Shown here: positions 8,759 to 18,612 of the stretch, piece after piece
Layout of the letters: each line of letters starts with the position of its first letter
Numbering within the stretch: the stretch's first letter is position 1
Origin: Citrobacter enshiensis
GTDB taxonomy: Bacteria; Pseudomonadota; Gammaproteobacteria; Enterobacterales; Enterobacteriaceae
Direction of reading: 5' to 3'
Assembly: GCF_029338175.1 (NCBI RefSeq)
Contig: NZ_CP119862.1
Location: 2,418,001-2,482,000, forward strand
DNA length: 64,000 nucleotides
Position numbers and translations under genes: made by a program
Notes under the pieces: model-generated
The model's database searches: none
Told to the model about the DNA's origin: nothing
The model's input: only the letters and a program-made list of their open reading frames with translations

Positions 8759-10168
8759 ATGAAGAAATATCAGCGACTGGCCGAACAGATTCGCGATCAA
8801 ATCGCCTCCGGCGTGTGGCAGCCAGGCGACCGTTTGCCGTCGTTGCGAGAGCAGGTTGCCAGTAGCGGCATGAGCTTTATGACGGTCGGTCACGCTTATC
8901 AGCTGCTGGAAAGCCAGGGGCGCATAATTGCCCGCCCGCAATCGGGCTACTATGTGGCGCCGCGTCCGGTCCGTCAGCCTGTTGTGCCGCCTGCGCAGGT
9001 CATGCGCGATGAAGCGGTGGATATCAATACCTATATTTTTGAGATATTACAGGCCAGCCGGGACGCCTCCGTCATGCCGTTTGCCTCGGCATTTCCCGAC
9101 CCGCGGCTATTCCCCTTACAGCAGCTTAACCGTTCCCTGGCCCAGGTCAGCAAAACCGCCACGGCGATGAGCGTCATTGAAAACCTGCCGCCGGGTAATG
9201 CCGAGTTGCGCCACGCGATTGCGCGCCGTTATGCCCAGCAGGGCATTACCGTCTCTCCCGATGAAATCGTGATCACGGCCGGGGCGCTGGAGGCGTTGAA
9301 CCTCAGCCTGCAAGCCGTGACCGAGCCTGGCGACTGGGTGATTGTTGAAAATCCCTGTTTCTACGGCGCGTTGCAGGCGTTAGAACGGTTACGCTTAAAA
9401 GCACTGTCGGTGGCGACCGATGTCAAAGAGGGTATTGATTTAGCCGCGCTGGAACAGGCATTACAGGAGTATCCGGTGAAAGCGTGCTGGCTGATGACCA
9501 ACAGCCAAAATCCGCTCGGTTTCACGCTCAGCCCGGAGAAAAAGGCACGACTGGTCGCGCTGCTGGACGCGTACAACGTGATGTTGATAGAAGATGATGT
9601 CTACAGCGAACTCTATTTTGGCCGTGAAAAACCCTTGCCCGCCAAAGCCTGGGATCGCAGCGACAGGGTGCTACATTGCTCGTCGTTTTCGAAATGTCTG
9701 GTGCCAGGATTCCGCATCGGCTGGGTTGCTGCGGGTCAGCACGCCCGACAAATCCAGCGGCTGCAACTGATGAGCACGCTTTCCACCAGTTCGCCAATGC
9801 AGCTGGCGTTGGTGGATTATCTGGCGACCCGCCGTTATGACGCGCATTTACGCCGTTTACGCCGCCAGCTCGCCGAGCGCAAGCAACAGGCCTGGCAAAC
9901 GCTGCTCCGCCACCTTCCCGCAGAGGTCAAAATACACCATAACGACAGTGGCTATTTTCTCTGGCTGGAGCTGCCTGATTCGCTGGATGCCGGAGAATTG
10001 AGCGCGCAGGCGCTGGCACATCACATCAGTATCGCCCCAGGAAAAATGTTTTCCACCGCTGACACCTGGACGCGTTTCTTTCGTTTTAATACCGCCTGGC
10101 CCTGGGGAGAAAGAGAAGAGCAGGCGGTGAAACAACTCGGAAATCTGATTCGCGGTATGCTGAAATAA
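8759..10168 (+). CDS. ydcR: MocR/GntR-type regulator with aminotransferase domain, YdcR
   Basis: 469 residues. An N-terminal GntR winged helix (about 1-70, PGDRLPSLREQVASSGMSF) is followed by a class I aminotransferase-like domain that binds pyridoxal phosphate; the lysine expected in SSFSKCLVPGFRIGW is present. E. coli YdcR is the ortholog. It sits directly upstream of ydcSTUV-patD in the same direction, so it may control that putrescine/GABA operon; this is inference. A palindrome ATAACAGTTAT lies at 8681-8691 in its promoter region. Confidence 0.92.
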   Translation: MKKYQRLAEQIRDQIASGVWQPGDRLPSLREQVASSGMSFMTVGHAYQLLESQGRIIARPQSGYYVAPRPVRQPVVPPAQVMRDEAVDINTYIFEILQASRDASVMPFASAFPDPRLFPLQQLNRSLAQVSKTATAMSVIENLPPGNAELRHAIARRYAQQGITVSPDEIVITAGALEALNLSLQAVTEPGDWVIVENPCFYGALQALERLRLKALSVATDVKEGIDLAALEQALQEYPVKACWLMTNSQNPLGFTLSPEKKARLVALLDAYNVMLIEDDVYSELYFGREKPLPAKAWDRSDRVLHCSSFSKCLVPGFRIGWVAAGQHARQIQRLQLMSTLSTSSPMQLALVDYLATRRYDAHLRRLRRQLAERKQQAWQTLLRHLPAEVKIHHNDSGYFLWLELPDSLDAGELSAQALAHHISIAPGKMFSTADTWTRFFRFNTAWPWGEREEQAVKQLGNLIRGMLK

Positions 10169-10505
10169 ATTCTCTGGCGCTATTGTTTTAATTTGAATAG
10201 CGCCGGGGCATTTTCAAAATAGTTATTCATGACCGATTGTTAACCCCATCGTTATTAACATATTGCCCGTCATAGGAAATTTGAATAGTCCGCTTTATTT
10301 TTCCGCTGCGCCCTAACTCCTTGTCTATACTCCAGAAGATTTAGCATTGTTGCTGCTATCCGCGGCGTAATGCGTGTTAGCTCACAACCTGATTAAATTT
10401 CCTTGCCCCGACAGGTGCGCTTCAAAGGCGCCGACTATTTTTAGGAAAGGACATATATTTACGGCAAGGCTGCCGCTCAATATTTTGCGACAGGAGTAAG
10501 ACGTT
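10169..10505 (+). promoter_or_regulatory. ydcS leader region with sigma-S-like promoter
   Basis: A 337-bp gap without a credible gene. A -10 box CTATACT at 10325-10331, with C at the -13 position, fits sigma-S promoters; E. coli ydcS is known to be RpoS-dependent. That would give a leader of about 170 nt containing GC-rich stretches, so post-transcriptional control is possible. A strong ribosome site (ACAGGAG) precedes ydcS. Confidence 0.5.
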
Positions 10506-11651
10506 ATGAGCAAGAAATTTGCCCGCAGCAGCCTGTGTGCGCTCGGTATGACATTGATGACCGCACACGCCGCCGAACCGCCCACTTCATTAGAAAAACC
10601 GGAAGGTCGTCTGGATATTATCGCCTGGCCTGGTTACATCGAACGGGGTCAAACCGATAAGCAGTACGATTGGGTCACCCAGTTTGAAAAAGAGACGGGC
10701 TGTGCGGTCAATGTGAAAACTGCCGCAACGTCAGATGAGATGGTGAGCCTGATGGCGAAAGGGGGCTACGATCTGGTGACCGCCTCGGGCGATGCGTCGC
10801 TGCGACTGATTATGGGCAAACGTGTGCAACCCATCAACACGGCGCTGATCCCCAACTGGAAAGAGGTCGACCCGCGCGTCGTGAAAGGCGAGTGGTTTAA
10901 CGTCGACGGCAAGGTCTACGGCACGCCGTATCAGTGGGGGCCGAACCTGTTGATGTACAACACCAAAACATTCCCAACGCCGCCGGACAGCTGGAGCGTG
11001 GTGTTTGTTAAACAGGATCTCCCGGATGGTAAATCAAACCAGGGGCGTGTCCAGGCTTACGATGGCCCCATCTATCTTGCGGATGCCGCGTTATACCTGA
11101 AAGCCACCCAACCGAAGTTGGGCATCACCGACCCCTACCAGCTAAATGAGAGACAGTACCAGGCCGTACTCGAAGTGCTGCGTACCCAGCACGGTTTGAT
11201 CCATCGCTACTGGCACGATACCACCGTGCAAATGAGTGATTTCAAAAATGAAGGCGTGGTCGCCTCGGGCGCCTGGCCTTATCAGGCGAATGCGCTGAAA
11301 GCCGAAGGCCAGCCTATCGCTACGGTCTTCCCAAAAGAGGGGGTGACCGGCTGGGCCGATACCACCATGTTGCACAGCGAGGCCAAACATCCGGTGTGTG
11401 CGTATAAGTGGATGAACTGGTCTCTGACGCCTAAAGTGCAGGGCGATGTCGCCGCCTGGTTTGGCTCTCTGCCGGTGGTGCCTAATGGCTGTAAAGCCAG
11501 TCCTCTGCTGGGTGAAAAAGGGTGTGAAACCAACGGCTACAACTTCTTCGACAAAATCGCTTTCTGGAAAACACCGATCGCGGAAGGCGGCAAATTTGTA
11601 CCTTACAGCCGTTGGACGCAGGATTACATTGCCATTATGGGCGGTCGCTAA
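10506..11651 (+). CDS. ydcS: Periplasmic substrate-binding protein YdcS of a polyamine-type ABC importer
   Basis: 381 residues with a Sec signal (cleavage near AHA-AEP) and a PotD/PotF-like binding fold (LDIIAWPGYIERG near the mature N-terminus). It is the first gene of ydcSTUV-patD. In E. coli this operon is linked to putrescine uptake and catabolism, and YdcS has also been reported to make poly-3-hydroxybutyrate. Cysteines near the C-terminus (NGCKASPLLGEKGC) could form a disulfide. Confidence 0.93.
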   Translation: MSKKFARSSLCALGMTLMTAHAAEPPTSLEKPEGRLDIIAWPGYIERGQTDKQYDWVTQFEKETGCAVNVKTAATSDEMVSLMAKGGYDLVTASGDASLRLIMGKRVQPINTALIPNWKEVDPRVVKGEWFNVDGKVYGTPYQWGPNLLMYNTKTFPTPPDSWSVVFVKQDLPDGKSNQGRVQAYDGPIYLADAALYLKATQPKLGITDPYQLNERQYQAVLEVLRTQHGLIHRYWHDTTVQMSDFKNEGVVASGAWPYQANALKAEGQPIATVFPKEGVTGWADTTMLHSEAKHPVCAYKWMNWSLTPKVQGDVAAWFGSLPVVPNGCKASPLLGEKGCETNGYNFFDKIAFWKTPIAEGGKFVPYSRWTQDYIAIMGGR

Positions 11652-11668
11652 TTCCTCTGGGGTGATTT

Positions 11669-12682
11669 ATGACGTACGCAGTGGAATTTGAGAACGTCTC
11701 ACGCCTGTACGGTGACGTACGGGCGGTGGATGACGTTAGTATTGCGATTAATGACGGTGAGTTTTTTTCCATGCTGGGGCCTTCCGGCTCCGGCAAAACG
11801 ACCTGCTTACGTTTGATTGCAGGTTTTGAGCAACTCTCTGGCGGCGAAATTAAAATCTTTGGTCAGCACGCCAGCGAATTACCGCCCTGGGAGCGGGACG
11901 TCAACACCGTCTTCCAGGATTACGCGCTGTTCCCGCATATGTCGATTCTCGACAACGTTGCGTATGGTCTGATGGTCAAAGGCGTTGCTAAAAAACAGCG
12001 TTATGCGCAGGCCCAGGAAGCGCTGGAAAAAGTCGCCCTTGGTTTTGTTCACGGACGTAAACCTTCACAGCTTTCCGGCGGTCAGCGCCAGCGTGTGGCG
12101 ATTGCCCGCGCGCTGGTCAATGAGCCACGGGTGCTCCTGTTGGATGAGCCGCTTGGCGCACTGGATCTCAAATTACGCGAGCAGATGCAGCTGGAGTTGA
12201 AAAAGCTGCAGCAGTCGCTCGGCATTACCTTCATCTTCGTCACCCACGATCAGGGTGAGGCACTGTCGATGTCGGATCGCGTGGCGGTGTTCAACAATGG
12301 CCGTATCGAACAGGTTGACTCTCCCCATGAACTCTATATGCGACCGCGTACGCCCTTTGTGGCGGGGTTTGTCGGGACATCAAACGTGTTTGATACGGCG
12401 ATGTCCTCCCGTGTCTGCGGCCTTGCCGGAACGTACTCGCTGCGCCCGGAACATATTCGGTTAAACGTCCCGGGTGAAGTGCAGACGGCAGGGGTGATTC
12501 AGGCGGTGCAGTACCAGGGGGCAGCGACCCGGTTTGAGCTAAAACTGAGCGGGGGCGAAAAGCTGCTGGTCAGCCAGGCCAACCTGACGGGGGAAATTCT
12601 GCCCCCGGCGCTGTCTCCAGGACAAAACGTGATGGCCTCATGGTCACGCAACGTCATGGTGCCGTTGATTGAGGAGAGGTAA
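11669..12682 (+). CDS. ydcT: ABC importer ATPase YdcT
   Basis: 337 residues. Walker A GPSGSGKTT, signature LSGGQRQRVAIARAL, Walker B LLLDEPLGALD and the switch histidine in FVTHDQGEA are all intact. A C-terminal TOBE-like domain (about 250-337) is typical of the PotA/CysA importer ATPases. It energises YdcU/YdcV. Its TAA stop abuts the ydcU ATG without any gap. Confidence 0.94.
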   Translation: MTYAVEFENVSRLYGDVRAVDDVSIAINDGEFFSMLGPSGSGKTTCLRLIAGFEQLSGGEIKIFGQHASELPPWERDVNTVFQDYALFPHMSILDNVAYGLMVKGVAKKQRYAQAQEALEKVALGFVHGRKPSQLSGGQRQRVAIARALVNEPRVLLLDEPLGALDLKLREQMQLELKKLQQSLGITFIFVTHDQGEALSMSDRVAVFNNGRIEQVDSPHELYMRPRTPFVAGFVGTSNVFDTAMSSRVCGLAGTYSLRPEHIRLNVPGEVQTAGVIQAVQYQGAATRFELKLSGGEKLLVSQANLTGEILPPALSPGQNVMASWSRNVMVPLIEER

Positions 12683-13627
12683 ATGGCAATGAGCGTATTA
12701 CATTCACCCCCTCCATCAAAACGCCTGAGTAAAATCTCCGGATTTTTCTGGCGTAATCCTGGGCTGGGGCTGTTCCTGCTGCTGTTGGGACCGCTGATGT
12801 GGTTTGGCATCGTCTATTTTGGATCATTGCTGACGTTGCTGTGGCAAGGGTTCTACACCTTTGACGATTTTACCATGTCAGTAACGCCGGACCTGACGCT
12901 GGCCAACCTGCAGGCGCTGTTTAATCCCGCCAACTACGACATCATTTTGCGAACGCTGACCATGGCGGTGGCGGTGACAATCGCCAGCGCGATTCTGGCG
13001 TTCCCGATGGCCTGGTTTATGGCGCGCTACACCCGTGGCAAGATGAAAGCCTTTTTCTACATCGCGGTCATGCTGCCGATGTGGGCCAGTTACATTGTCA
13101 AAGCCTATGCCTGGACACTGCTGTTGGCAAAAGACGGCGTGGCGCAGTGGTTTCTGACCCATATGGGGCTGGAGCCATTGCTGATGTCGTTTCTGACGCT
13201 ACCCGGCGTCGGCGGCAACACGCTGTCAACCTCCGGTTTGGGGCGTTTTCTGGTGTTTGTCTATATCTGGCTGCCGTTCATGATCCTTCCCGTTCAGGCT
13301 GCGCTGGAACGTTTGCCGCCGTCACTGCTCCAGGCGTCAGCCGATCTGGGCGCGCGCCCAGGACAAACCTTCCGTTACGTGGTGCTACCGCTGGCCATTC
13401 CGGGGATTGCAGCGGGGTCTATCTTTACCTTTTCACTGACCCTGGGCGATTTTATCGTGCCGCAACTGGTGGGGCCGCCCGGGTATTTCATCGGCAATAT
13501 GGTCTATTCGCAACAAGGGGCGATCGGCAATATGCCGATGGCGGCGGCATTCACGCTGGTGCCGATGGTCTTGATCGCACTGTATCTGGCGTTCGTGAAA
13601 CGCCTGGGAGCGTTCGATGCACTCTGA
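12683..13627 (+). CDS. ydcU: ABC importer permease YdcU
   Basis: 314 residues with about six membrane helices and the EAA-type coupling loop ([22 protein letters not shown]) that contacts the ATPase. It pairs with YdcV to form the channel. It overlaps ydcV by 11 bp, indicating translational coupling. Confidence 0.94.
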   Translation: MAMSVLHSPPPSKRLSKISGFFWRNPGLGLFLLLLGPLMWFGIVYFGSLLTLLWQGFYTFDDFTMSVTPDLTLANLQALFNPANYDIILRTLTMAVAVTIASAILAFPMAWFMARYTRGKMKAFFYIAVMLPMWASYIVKAYAWTLLLAKDGVAQWFLTHMGLEPLLMSFLTLPGVGGNTLSTSGLGRFLVFVYIWLPFMILPVQAALERLPPSLLQASADLGARPGQTFRYVVLPLAIPGIAAGSIFTFSLTLGDFIVPQLVGPPGYFIGNMVYSQQGAIGNMPMAAAFTLVPMVLIALYLAFVKRLGAFDAL

Positions 13628-14423
13628 ACGCGCACCTTTTCTCCTCAAACTGGCCGCCTGGGGCGGGGTGATTTTTCTTCATTTCCCGATACTGATTATC
13701 GCCACCTATGCGTTTAACACCGAAGATGCGGCGTTTAGTTTTCCGCCTCAGGGGCTGACGCTTCGTTGGTTTAGCGTCGCGGCGCAGCGCAGCGACATTC
13801 TGGAATCTGTGACGTTGTCACTGAAAATCGCCGCGTTATCCACCGGGATCGCGCTGGTGCTGGGAACGCTGGCGGCGGCCGCGCTGTGGCGACGCGACTT
13901 CTTTGGCAAAAATGCGATCTCGCTGCTGCTGCTGTTGCCTATTGCGCTGCCGGGGATTATTACCGGTCTGGCCTTACTGACCGCATTTAAGACCATCAAT
14001 CTGGAGCCGGGCTTTTTCACCATCGTGGTGGGACATGCGACGTTTTGCGTGGTGGTGGTGTTCAACAACGTGGTTGCCCGTTTCCGACGCACCTCCTGGA
14101 GCCTGGTGGAAGCGTCAATGGACCTTGGCGCAAATGGCTGGCAAACCTTCCGCTACGTGGTGCTGCCCAATTTAGGGTCTGCGCTGCTGGCGGGCGGCAT
14201 GCTGGCGTTTGCGCTCTCCTTCGATGAGATCATCGTAACGACATTCACTGCCGGACATGAACGGACGCTGCCGCTGTGGTTGCTCAATCAACTGGGACGA
14301 CCGCGCGATGTCCCGGTGACAAACGTTGTGGCATTGCTGGTGATGCTGGTGACAACGATTCCGATTTTAGGTGCCTGGTGGCTAACACGTGAGGGCGACT
14401 CGCTCGCCGAAAACGGTAAATAA
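13617..14423 (+). CDS. ydcV: ABC importer permease YdcV
   Basis: 268 residues, PotC-like, with about six membrane helices and the coupling motif [20 protein letters not shown]. The C-terminal tail ([12 protein letters not shown]) is slightly longer than the 264-residue E. coli protein. It is in one transcription unit with ydcST, ydcU and patD. Confidence 0.94.
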   Translation: MHSERAPFLLKLAAWGGVIFLHFPILIIATYAFNTEDAAFSFPPQGLTLRWFSVAAQRSDILESVTLSLKIAALSTGIALVLGTLAAAALWRRDFFGKNAISLLLLLPIALPGIITGLALLTAFKTINLEPGFFTIVVGHATFCVVVVFNNVVARFRRTSWSLVEASMDLGANGWQTFRYVVLPNLGSALLAGGMLAFALSFDEIIVTTFTAGHERTLPLWLLNQLGRPRDVPVTNVVALLVMLVTTIPILGAWWLTREGDSLAENGK

Positions 14424-14444
14424 ACGACAATATGGGAAAATGCT

Positions 14445-15869
14445 ATGCAACATCAATTACTGATTAACGGTGAGCTGGTCAGCGGTGAAGGTGAAAAGCA
14501 ACCCGTTTACAACCCCGCGACGGGCGAGGTGATTCTGGAGATTGCAGAAGCCTCACCCGCGCAGGTCGATGCCGCAGTGCGGGCGGCCGATCGCGCATTT
14601 GTCGGATGGGGGCAAACCACGCCGAAGTTCCGCGCCGATCTGCTGCTTAAACTGGCCGATACGATCGAAGCCAACGCCGGGGTCTTTGCGGCGCTGGAGT
14701 CGCAAAACTGCGGCAAACCGCTGCACTGCGTACTGAACGATGAGATCCCGGCGATTGTCGATGTGTTCCGCTTTTTTGCCGGGGCAGCGCGTTGCATGAA
14801 TGGCCTGGCCGCGGGGGAATATCTGGAAGGGCACACCTCGATGATCCGCCGCGATCCGGTCGGCGTTGTCGCCTCCATCGCCCCGTGGAATTACCCGCTG
14901 ATGATGGCGGCCTGGAAACTGGCACCTGCGCTGGCGGCAGGGAACTGTGTGGTGATTAAACCCTCTGAAATCACGCCGCTTACGGCGCTGAAACTGGCCG
15001 AATTTGCGAAGGACATTTTCCCCGCAGGTGTGATTAACGTGCTGTTCGGTCGCGGTAAAACGGTGGGTGATCCGCTGACGGGGCATGAAAAAGTGCGCAT
15101 GGTTTCCCTGACCGGCTCCATCGCGACGGGCGAACACATTATCAGCCATACTGCGCCGTCGATTAAACGCACGCATATGGAGTTGGGCGGTAAAGCGCCG
15201 GTGATTGTCTTCGACGACGCAGACCTGGATGCCGTGGTCGAGGGTGTTCGCACCTTTGGATTCTATAATGCCGGGCAAGACTGTACCGCAGCGTGCCGGA
15301 TTTATGCCCAGAAAGGGATCTACGACGCGCTGGTTGAGAAACTCGGGGCGGCCGTCGCCACCCTTAAGACCGGCGCGCCGGAAGATGAAACCACCGAGTT
15401 GGGACCGTTAAGTTCGCTGGCCCACCTTGAGCGAGTAAGCAAAGCCGTGGAAGAGGCGAAAGCGCTCGGCCATATCAAGGTCATCACCGGCGGTAAAAAA
15501 GTGCCTGGGGCGGGGTACTATTTTGCGCCGACGCTGCTGGCTGGCGCGAAACAGGAAGATGCCATTGTGCAGCGCGAAGTTTTTGGCCCTGTGGTGAGCG
15601 TCACCGTCTTTGACGATGAAGATCAGGTGCTGGCGTGGGCGAACGACACGCAGTACGGGCTGGCGTCATCGGTGTGGACACGGGACGTTGGGCGGGCGCA
15701 TCGTCTGAGCGCCAGACTGCAGTATGGGTGTACCTGGGTGAATACCCATTTCATGTTAGTCAGTGAAATGCCTCACGGCGGGCAAAAACTGTCGGGGTAC
15801 GGTAAGGATATGTCACTGTATGGGTTAGAAGATTACACCGTTGTCCGCCACGTCATGGTTAAGCATTAA
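14445..15869 (+). CDS. patD: Gamma-aminobutyraldehyde dehydrogenase PatD (YdcW)
   Basis: 474 residues of the NAD-dependent aldehyde dehydrogenase superfamily. Catalytic Cys280 lies in NAGQDCTA, the general base Glu246 in MELGGK, and the cofactor region shows [10 protein letters not shown]. It oxidises 4-aminobutanal from putrescine to GABA. Being the last gene of ydcSTUV-patD links uptake of putrescine-like substrates with their oxidation. Confidence 0.94.
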   Translation: MQHQLLINGELVSGEGEKQPVYNPATGEVILEIAEASPAQVDAAVRAADRAFVGWGQTTPKFRADLLLKLADTIEANAGVFAALESQNCGKPLHCVLNDEIPAIVDVFRFFAGAARCMNGLAAGEYLEGHTSMIRRDPVGVVASIAPWNYPLMMAAWKLAPALAAGNCVVIKPSEITPLTALKLAEFAKDIFPAGVINVLFGRGKTVGDPLTGHEKVRMVSLTGSIATGEHIISHTAPSIKRTHMELGGKAPVIVFDDADLDAVVEGVRTFGFYNAGQDCTAACRIYAQKGIYDALVEKLGAAVATLKTGAPEDETTELGPLSSLAHLERVSKAVEEAKALGHIKVITGGKKVPGAGYYFAPTLLAGAKQEDAIVQREVFGPVVSVTVFDDEDQVLAWANDTQYGLASSVWTRDVGRAHRLSARLQYGCTWVNTHFMLVSEMPHGGQKLSGYGKDMSLYGLEDYTVVRHVMVKH

Positions 15870-15903
15870 CCGGACATCTCACAGGCAGGAAGGTCGAAAG
15901 TCG

Positions 15904-15933
15904 ATGGCAGAGAGGAGAAATTCTCTCTGCCAT
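15904..15933. terminator. Hairpin between patD and yncL
   Basis: ATGGCAGAGAG (15904-15914) pairs with CTCTCTGCCAT (15923-15933) in an 11-bp perfect stem with an 8-nt loop. It separates convergent patD and yncL and could serve both. T-runs are short, so efficiency is uncertain. Confidence 0.6.
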
Positions 15934-15958
15934 TCTACATTGCAAGCACGGAATTGAT

Positions 15959-16054
15959 TCAAGAAAACCAGCCAAATTTCAAAGAGATAAGGCCAAAAAG
16001 CCCAACAGCAGCAAAGACATTTATCAGCACTACGGTTCTACTGGAAACATTCAT
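15959..16054 (-). CDS. yncL: YncL, 31-residue membrane peptide
   Basis: ATG 16054 follows AGGTGG at good spacing. The peptide MNVSSRTVVLINVFAAVGLF continues to end at KFGWFS, with one membrane helix covering most of its length. It matches the E. coli small protein YncL at most positions as recalled, and the location between patD and ortT is the same. Function is unknown; E. coli YncL is a stress-induced inner-membrane peptide. Confidence 0.85.
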   Translation of the reverse strand: MNVSSRTVVLINVFAAVGLFGLISLKFGWFS

Positions 16055-16182
16055 TTTTGCCACCTTTTTTTATTGCCCTTATGTGTATAGTACGGCTTCA
16101 AACTATTCGCAATAGCACTTATTCTGGACATCACAGAGTTGTGTTGGGCTTCTGTTAAATCCGTGTTTCAGGGCAATAAAAC

Positions 16183-16227
16183 TTGATGCAGATCAAAAAA
16201 AGGAGCATATTGTGCCCGTTTTATAAT
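16183..16227 (+). promoter_or_regulatory. FNR-type promoter of ortT
   Basis: A perfect FNR palindrome TTGAT-GCAG-ATCAA occupies 16183-16196. A perfect -10 TATAAT lies at 16222-16227. With a start near 16233 the FNR site is centred at about -42 to -44, the class II activator position. The short leader that results favours the ortT ATG at 16247. Confidence 0.65.
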
Positions 16228-16246
16228 TCTGGCCTGGATGCCTGAC

Positions 16247-16420
16247 ATGTCTGTCTACCAAAAGATGTTGATTTTTTACGCAGTAATGGCGTCAATCTCC
16301 TGTTTGACGACCTGGTTTCTCTCCCACGATAAAAAACGGATCCGCTTGCTGAGCGCCGTTCTGGTCGGCGCCACCTGGCCGATGAGTTTCCCTGTCGCGC
16401 TGATGTTTTCACTGTTCTGA
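16247..16420 (+). CDS. ortT: Orphan membrane toxin OrtT
   Basis: 57 residues from ATG 16247, identical in length to E. coli OrtT (YdcX); an ATG three codons upstream (16238) is possible but would leave almost no leader. Two membrane helices flank the basic loop SHDKKRIR, and the C-terminus is hydrophobic (PMSFPVALMFSLF). OrtT is described as a GhoT-like membrane toxin without antitoxin that lowers ATP and growth during stress. Confidence 0.88.
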   Translation: MSVYQKMLIFYAVMASISCLTTWFLSHDKKRIRLLSAVLVGATWPMSFPVALMFSLF

Positions 16421-16433
16421 TGTAACACTGCAC

Positions 16434-16468
16434 TGCCAGATAAGAGGCCTGGGCCTCGTCATCTGGCA
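16434..16468. terminator. Long hairpin between convergent ortT and srfC
   Basis: TGCCAGAT (16434-16441) pairs with ATCTGGCA (16461-16468), enclosing a second stem GAGGC/GCCTC. The srfC stop codon (16459-16461) lies in the distal arm. It has no strong T-run, so it may be a processed 3' end rather than a strong terminator. Confidence 0.45.
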
Positions 16469-18612
16469 TCGGGCAAAAGTTCGCGCAACCGTTTTTTGTC
16501 TGCGTCTGTGACATCCAGCGGATGCGGATATCCGTTGTTTTCATTGGCGCGAGTGTAGAGCGCAACCAGCCAGTCATAGACATAGCGACTGGCGGCGTGC
16601 ACGGGCTGTTCGTCCAGTTGCGTTAAGCGGGACATCGGCGGTTGTACCGTCGCGCTGAAAATAGCGGTTCCTTTACGGATTCGACTGGCAGGGCGCGCAT
16701 CCTCTGCGACCTCCGTATAGCCGAGCCAGGCGATAAAATTGCCTATTCCGGCGTGCAACTGCGCGCCACAGACCTCTTCACGCTGCATCATCTGCTGTAA
16801 ATGCTGTGGCAGATTGAGCCGATAGCTTGCGGTGACCAGAATATCCACGGTGTGACGGAGCGTTTCCGACTCCAGCCCCAATCGACGCGCATTGTCCTCA
16901 TTACGACACCACTGACGCACATGGTTAACCCACATTCGATGCGCCAGGTCGCCGGTTTGTTTGTTTTCCTCTGGACGGGGCGCATCGCGCATGTCGGCGA
17001 ACAGGTCGATCTCTTCACTGAACAGCCCGCTAACCTGTTCTTCACGCGGTTGTTGAGTCTGCAGCAATGACTCAAAACGGTGAATCGGCGGCAACAGCCC
17101 ATCGAGTAGTTCGCCATGACGGGCCGCCTGCGCCTGCAACTGACGAATAACGGTCTCGGTGGCCATCGGCTCGCCCGTATCCGCTAGCATAAGGTCGCGG
17201 AGCTGTTGATGATGCTGCCCAATCAACGAGGTCAGCCGCGCCTGGCGTTGAACCGGTGATGTCGCCTGCGAGAGCCACTCCACCAGGCGTTGTAAACTGT
17301 GTTTATCCAGCGCCTGCAGCGTTCCCCAGTGTAAACCGGGTTTGCCCATTAACTGCTGAACGGCTTCATCCAGATTTTGTTGCGTCGCAAAGCGGGCATC
17401 CTGCGGGGTAATCGCCCATACCACCCCTGGCATGGCGGCGTCGCGCAACGGTTGAGTGTCATGCACCCAGCCAGATAGCTTGCGGGCGACCGCCGGGGTT
17501 TGCGAACGGGCTGAAAGGGCGTTACAGATAACCAGAACGTCGGGTTGTAAACGCTGGCGATAACTCTCCAGCATCCACTCCAGCTTGGCCCGCCACAACG
17601 GGGTGTGCGCGACGTCGGGCGCCAGGGGGATCTCCAGCAGATCAACGTTATCCAGTACCGCATCTTCAACAGTCAGAACCACTTCACGCGTCAACAGCGC
17701 CAGGGCGTCCAGTGACAGACTGATCGCATTCTGCGGTTGCCCATTCACCACCGGATGGACCACCACATCGCTTTGTGTCTCACCGTTGCTCTGCGCCCCC
17801 TGGGTGAGGAAGCTTTCCGCCGGTAAACCAAAGTTGTCGACCAGTAAACTCAGTGGTGCCGCCAGCGCTTCAGCATGACCGGTTTGCTGCAACGTATGCG
17901 CCAGATCCAGCCATTGGCGGGTTAGTTCCGGTTGCTCCCCCCACAATAAAGCCCACGCATTTGCCCGGGTGCTGAGGTCGACAGCAGGCAGGAGGGTGGC
18001 AAACTGGTGCCAGAGCGCATCATCAATCTGCTGTTGCCCGGAGGGCACGCACGTTCGCCAGAAACGGGCAATGGCCGCGACGTCTTCAGGCGTCACACCC
18101 TGTACGGGCTGACGCTGGCGCAGTGCCTGCCACTTTTCTAATCGTGATTCGATGATCGACCGTTCAACCGGTCGATTGGCGGGTTGCGCGCAGGCCTGGG
18201 CGATAAAAATCTGCACCAGTTCCGCTTCGTTGATAAGCCGCAAACGCAGCGGCCAGTCGCTATCAGTTGAGAGGTTGTCTCGGGTAAAACGCAGCGCCAT
18301 GTTCGTTGGCGCATGCCCCGGATTAATATGTGAAAAATAGTCAAAACTGCGATCTGGCGTAACGACATTCAGCTTGCCATTGCCGCCTCTGCAGAGCGCA
18401 CTGAGAAGATGCGCTTTTGCGGATTGTGAGTGCCCATACAGACCCACGCATCCTCGGGTGGCCTGCGCCTGATGAAGGGCTGATTCTTTCACGCCGGCTT
18501 GAGTGAGCTGCGCCAACAGCGCATCGGCTTCATCATCAAGGCGCGTTGTCTGCTGACGAGTGTGATTAACCCAGTCAATGATGGCCTGCGTGGTGTTTAA
18601 CGGCTTACTCAT
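16459..18612 (-). CDS. srfC: SrfC-like putative virulence factor with degenerate P-loop
   Basis: 717 residues, matching Salmonella SrfC by position and partners. Near the N-terminus (57-70) GLYGHSQSAKAHLL looks like a Walker A loop, but the Lys is followed by Ala rather than Ser/Thr, so nucleotide use is uncertain. A later stretch (DNVDLLEIP, then DVLVICNALSARS) resembles the switch and base-recognition parts of large GTPases. No signal peptide or membrane segment is seen. Its ATG overlaps the srfB stop by 4 bp (ATGA). Biochemical function is unknown. Confidence 0.82.
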   Translation of the reverse strand: MSKPLNTTQAIIDWVNHTRQQTTRLDDEADALLAQLTQAGVKESALHQAQATRGCVGLYGHSQSAKAHLLSALCRGGNGKLNVVTPDRSFDYFSHINPGHAPTNMALRFTRDNLSTDSDWPLRLRLINEAELVQIFIAQACAQPANRPVERSIIESRLEKWQALRQRQPVQGVTPEDVAAIARFWRTCVPSGQQQIDDALWHQFATLLPAVDLSTRANAWALLWGEQPELTRQWLDLAHTLQQTGHAEALAAPLSLLVDNFGLPAESFLTQGAQSNGETQSDVVVHPVVNGQPQNAISLSLDALALLTREVVLTVEDAVLDNVDLLEIPLAPDVAHTPLWRAKLEWMLESYRQRLQPDVLVICNALSARSQTPAVARKLSGWVHDTQPLRDAAMPGVVWAITPQDARFATQQNLDEAVQQLMGKPGLHWGTLQALDKHSLQRLVEWLSQATSPVQRQARLTSLIGQHHQQLRDLMLADTGEPMATETVIRQLQAQAARHGELLDGLLPPIHRFESLLQTQQPREEQVSGLFSEEIDLFADMRDAPRPEENKQTGDLAHRMWVNHVRQWCRNEDNARRLGLESETLRHTVDILVTASYRLNLPQHLQQMMQREEVCGAQLHAGIGNFIAWLGYTEVAEDARPASRIRKGTAIFSATVQPPMSRLTQLDEQPVHAASRYVYDWLVALYTRANENNGYPHPLDVTDADKKRLRELLPDAR

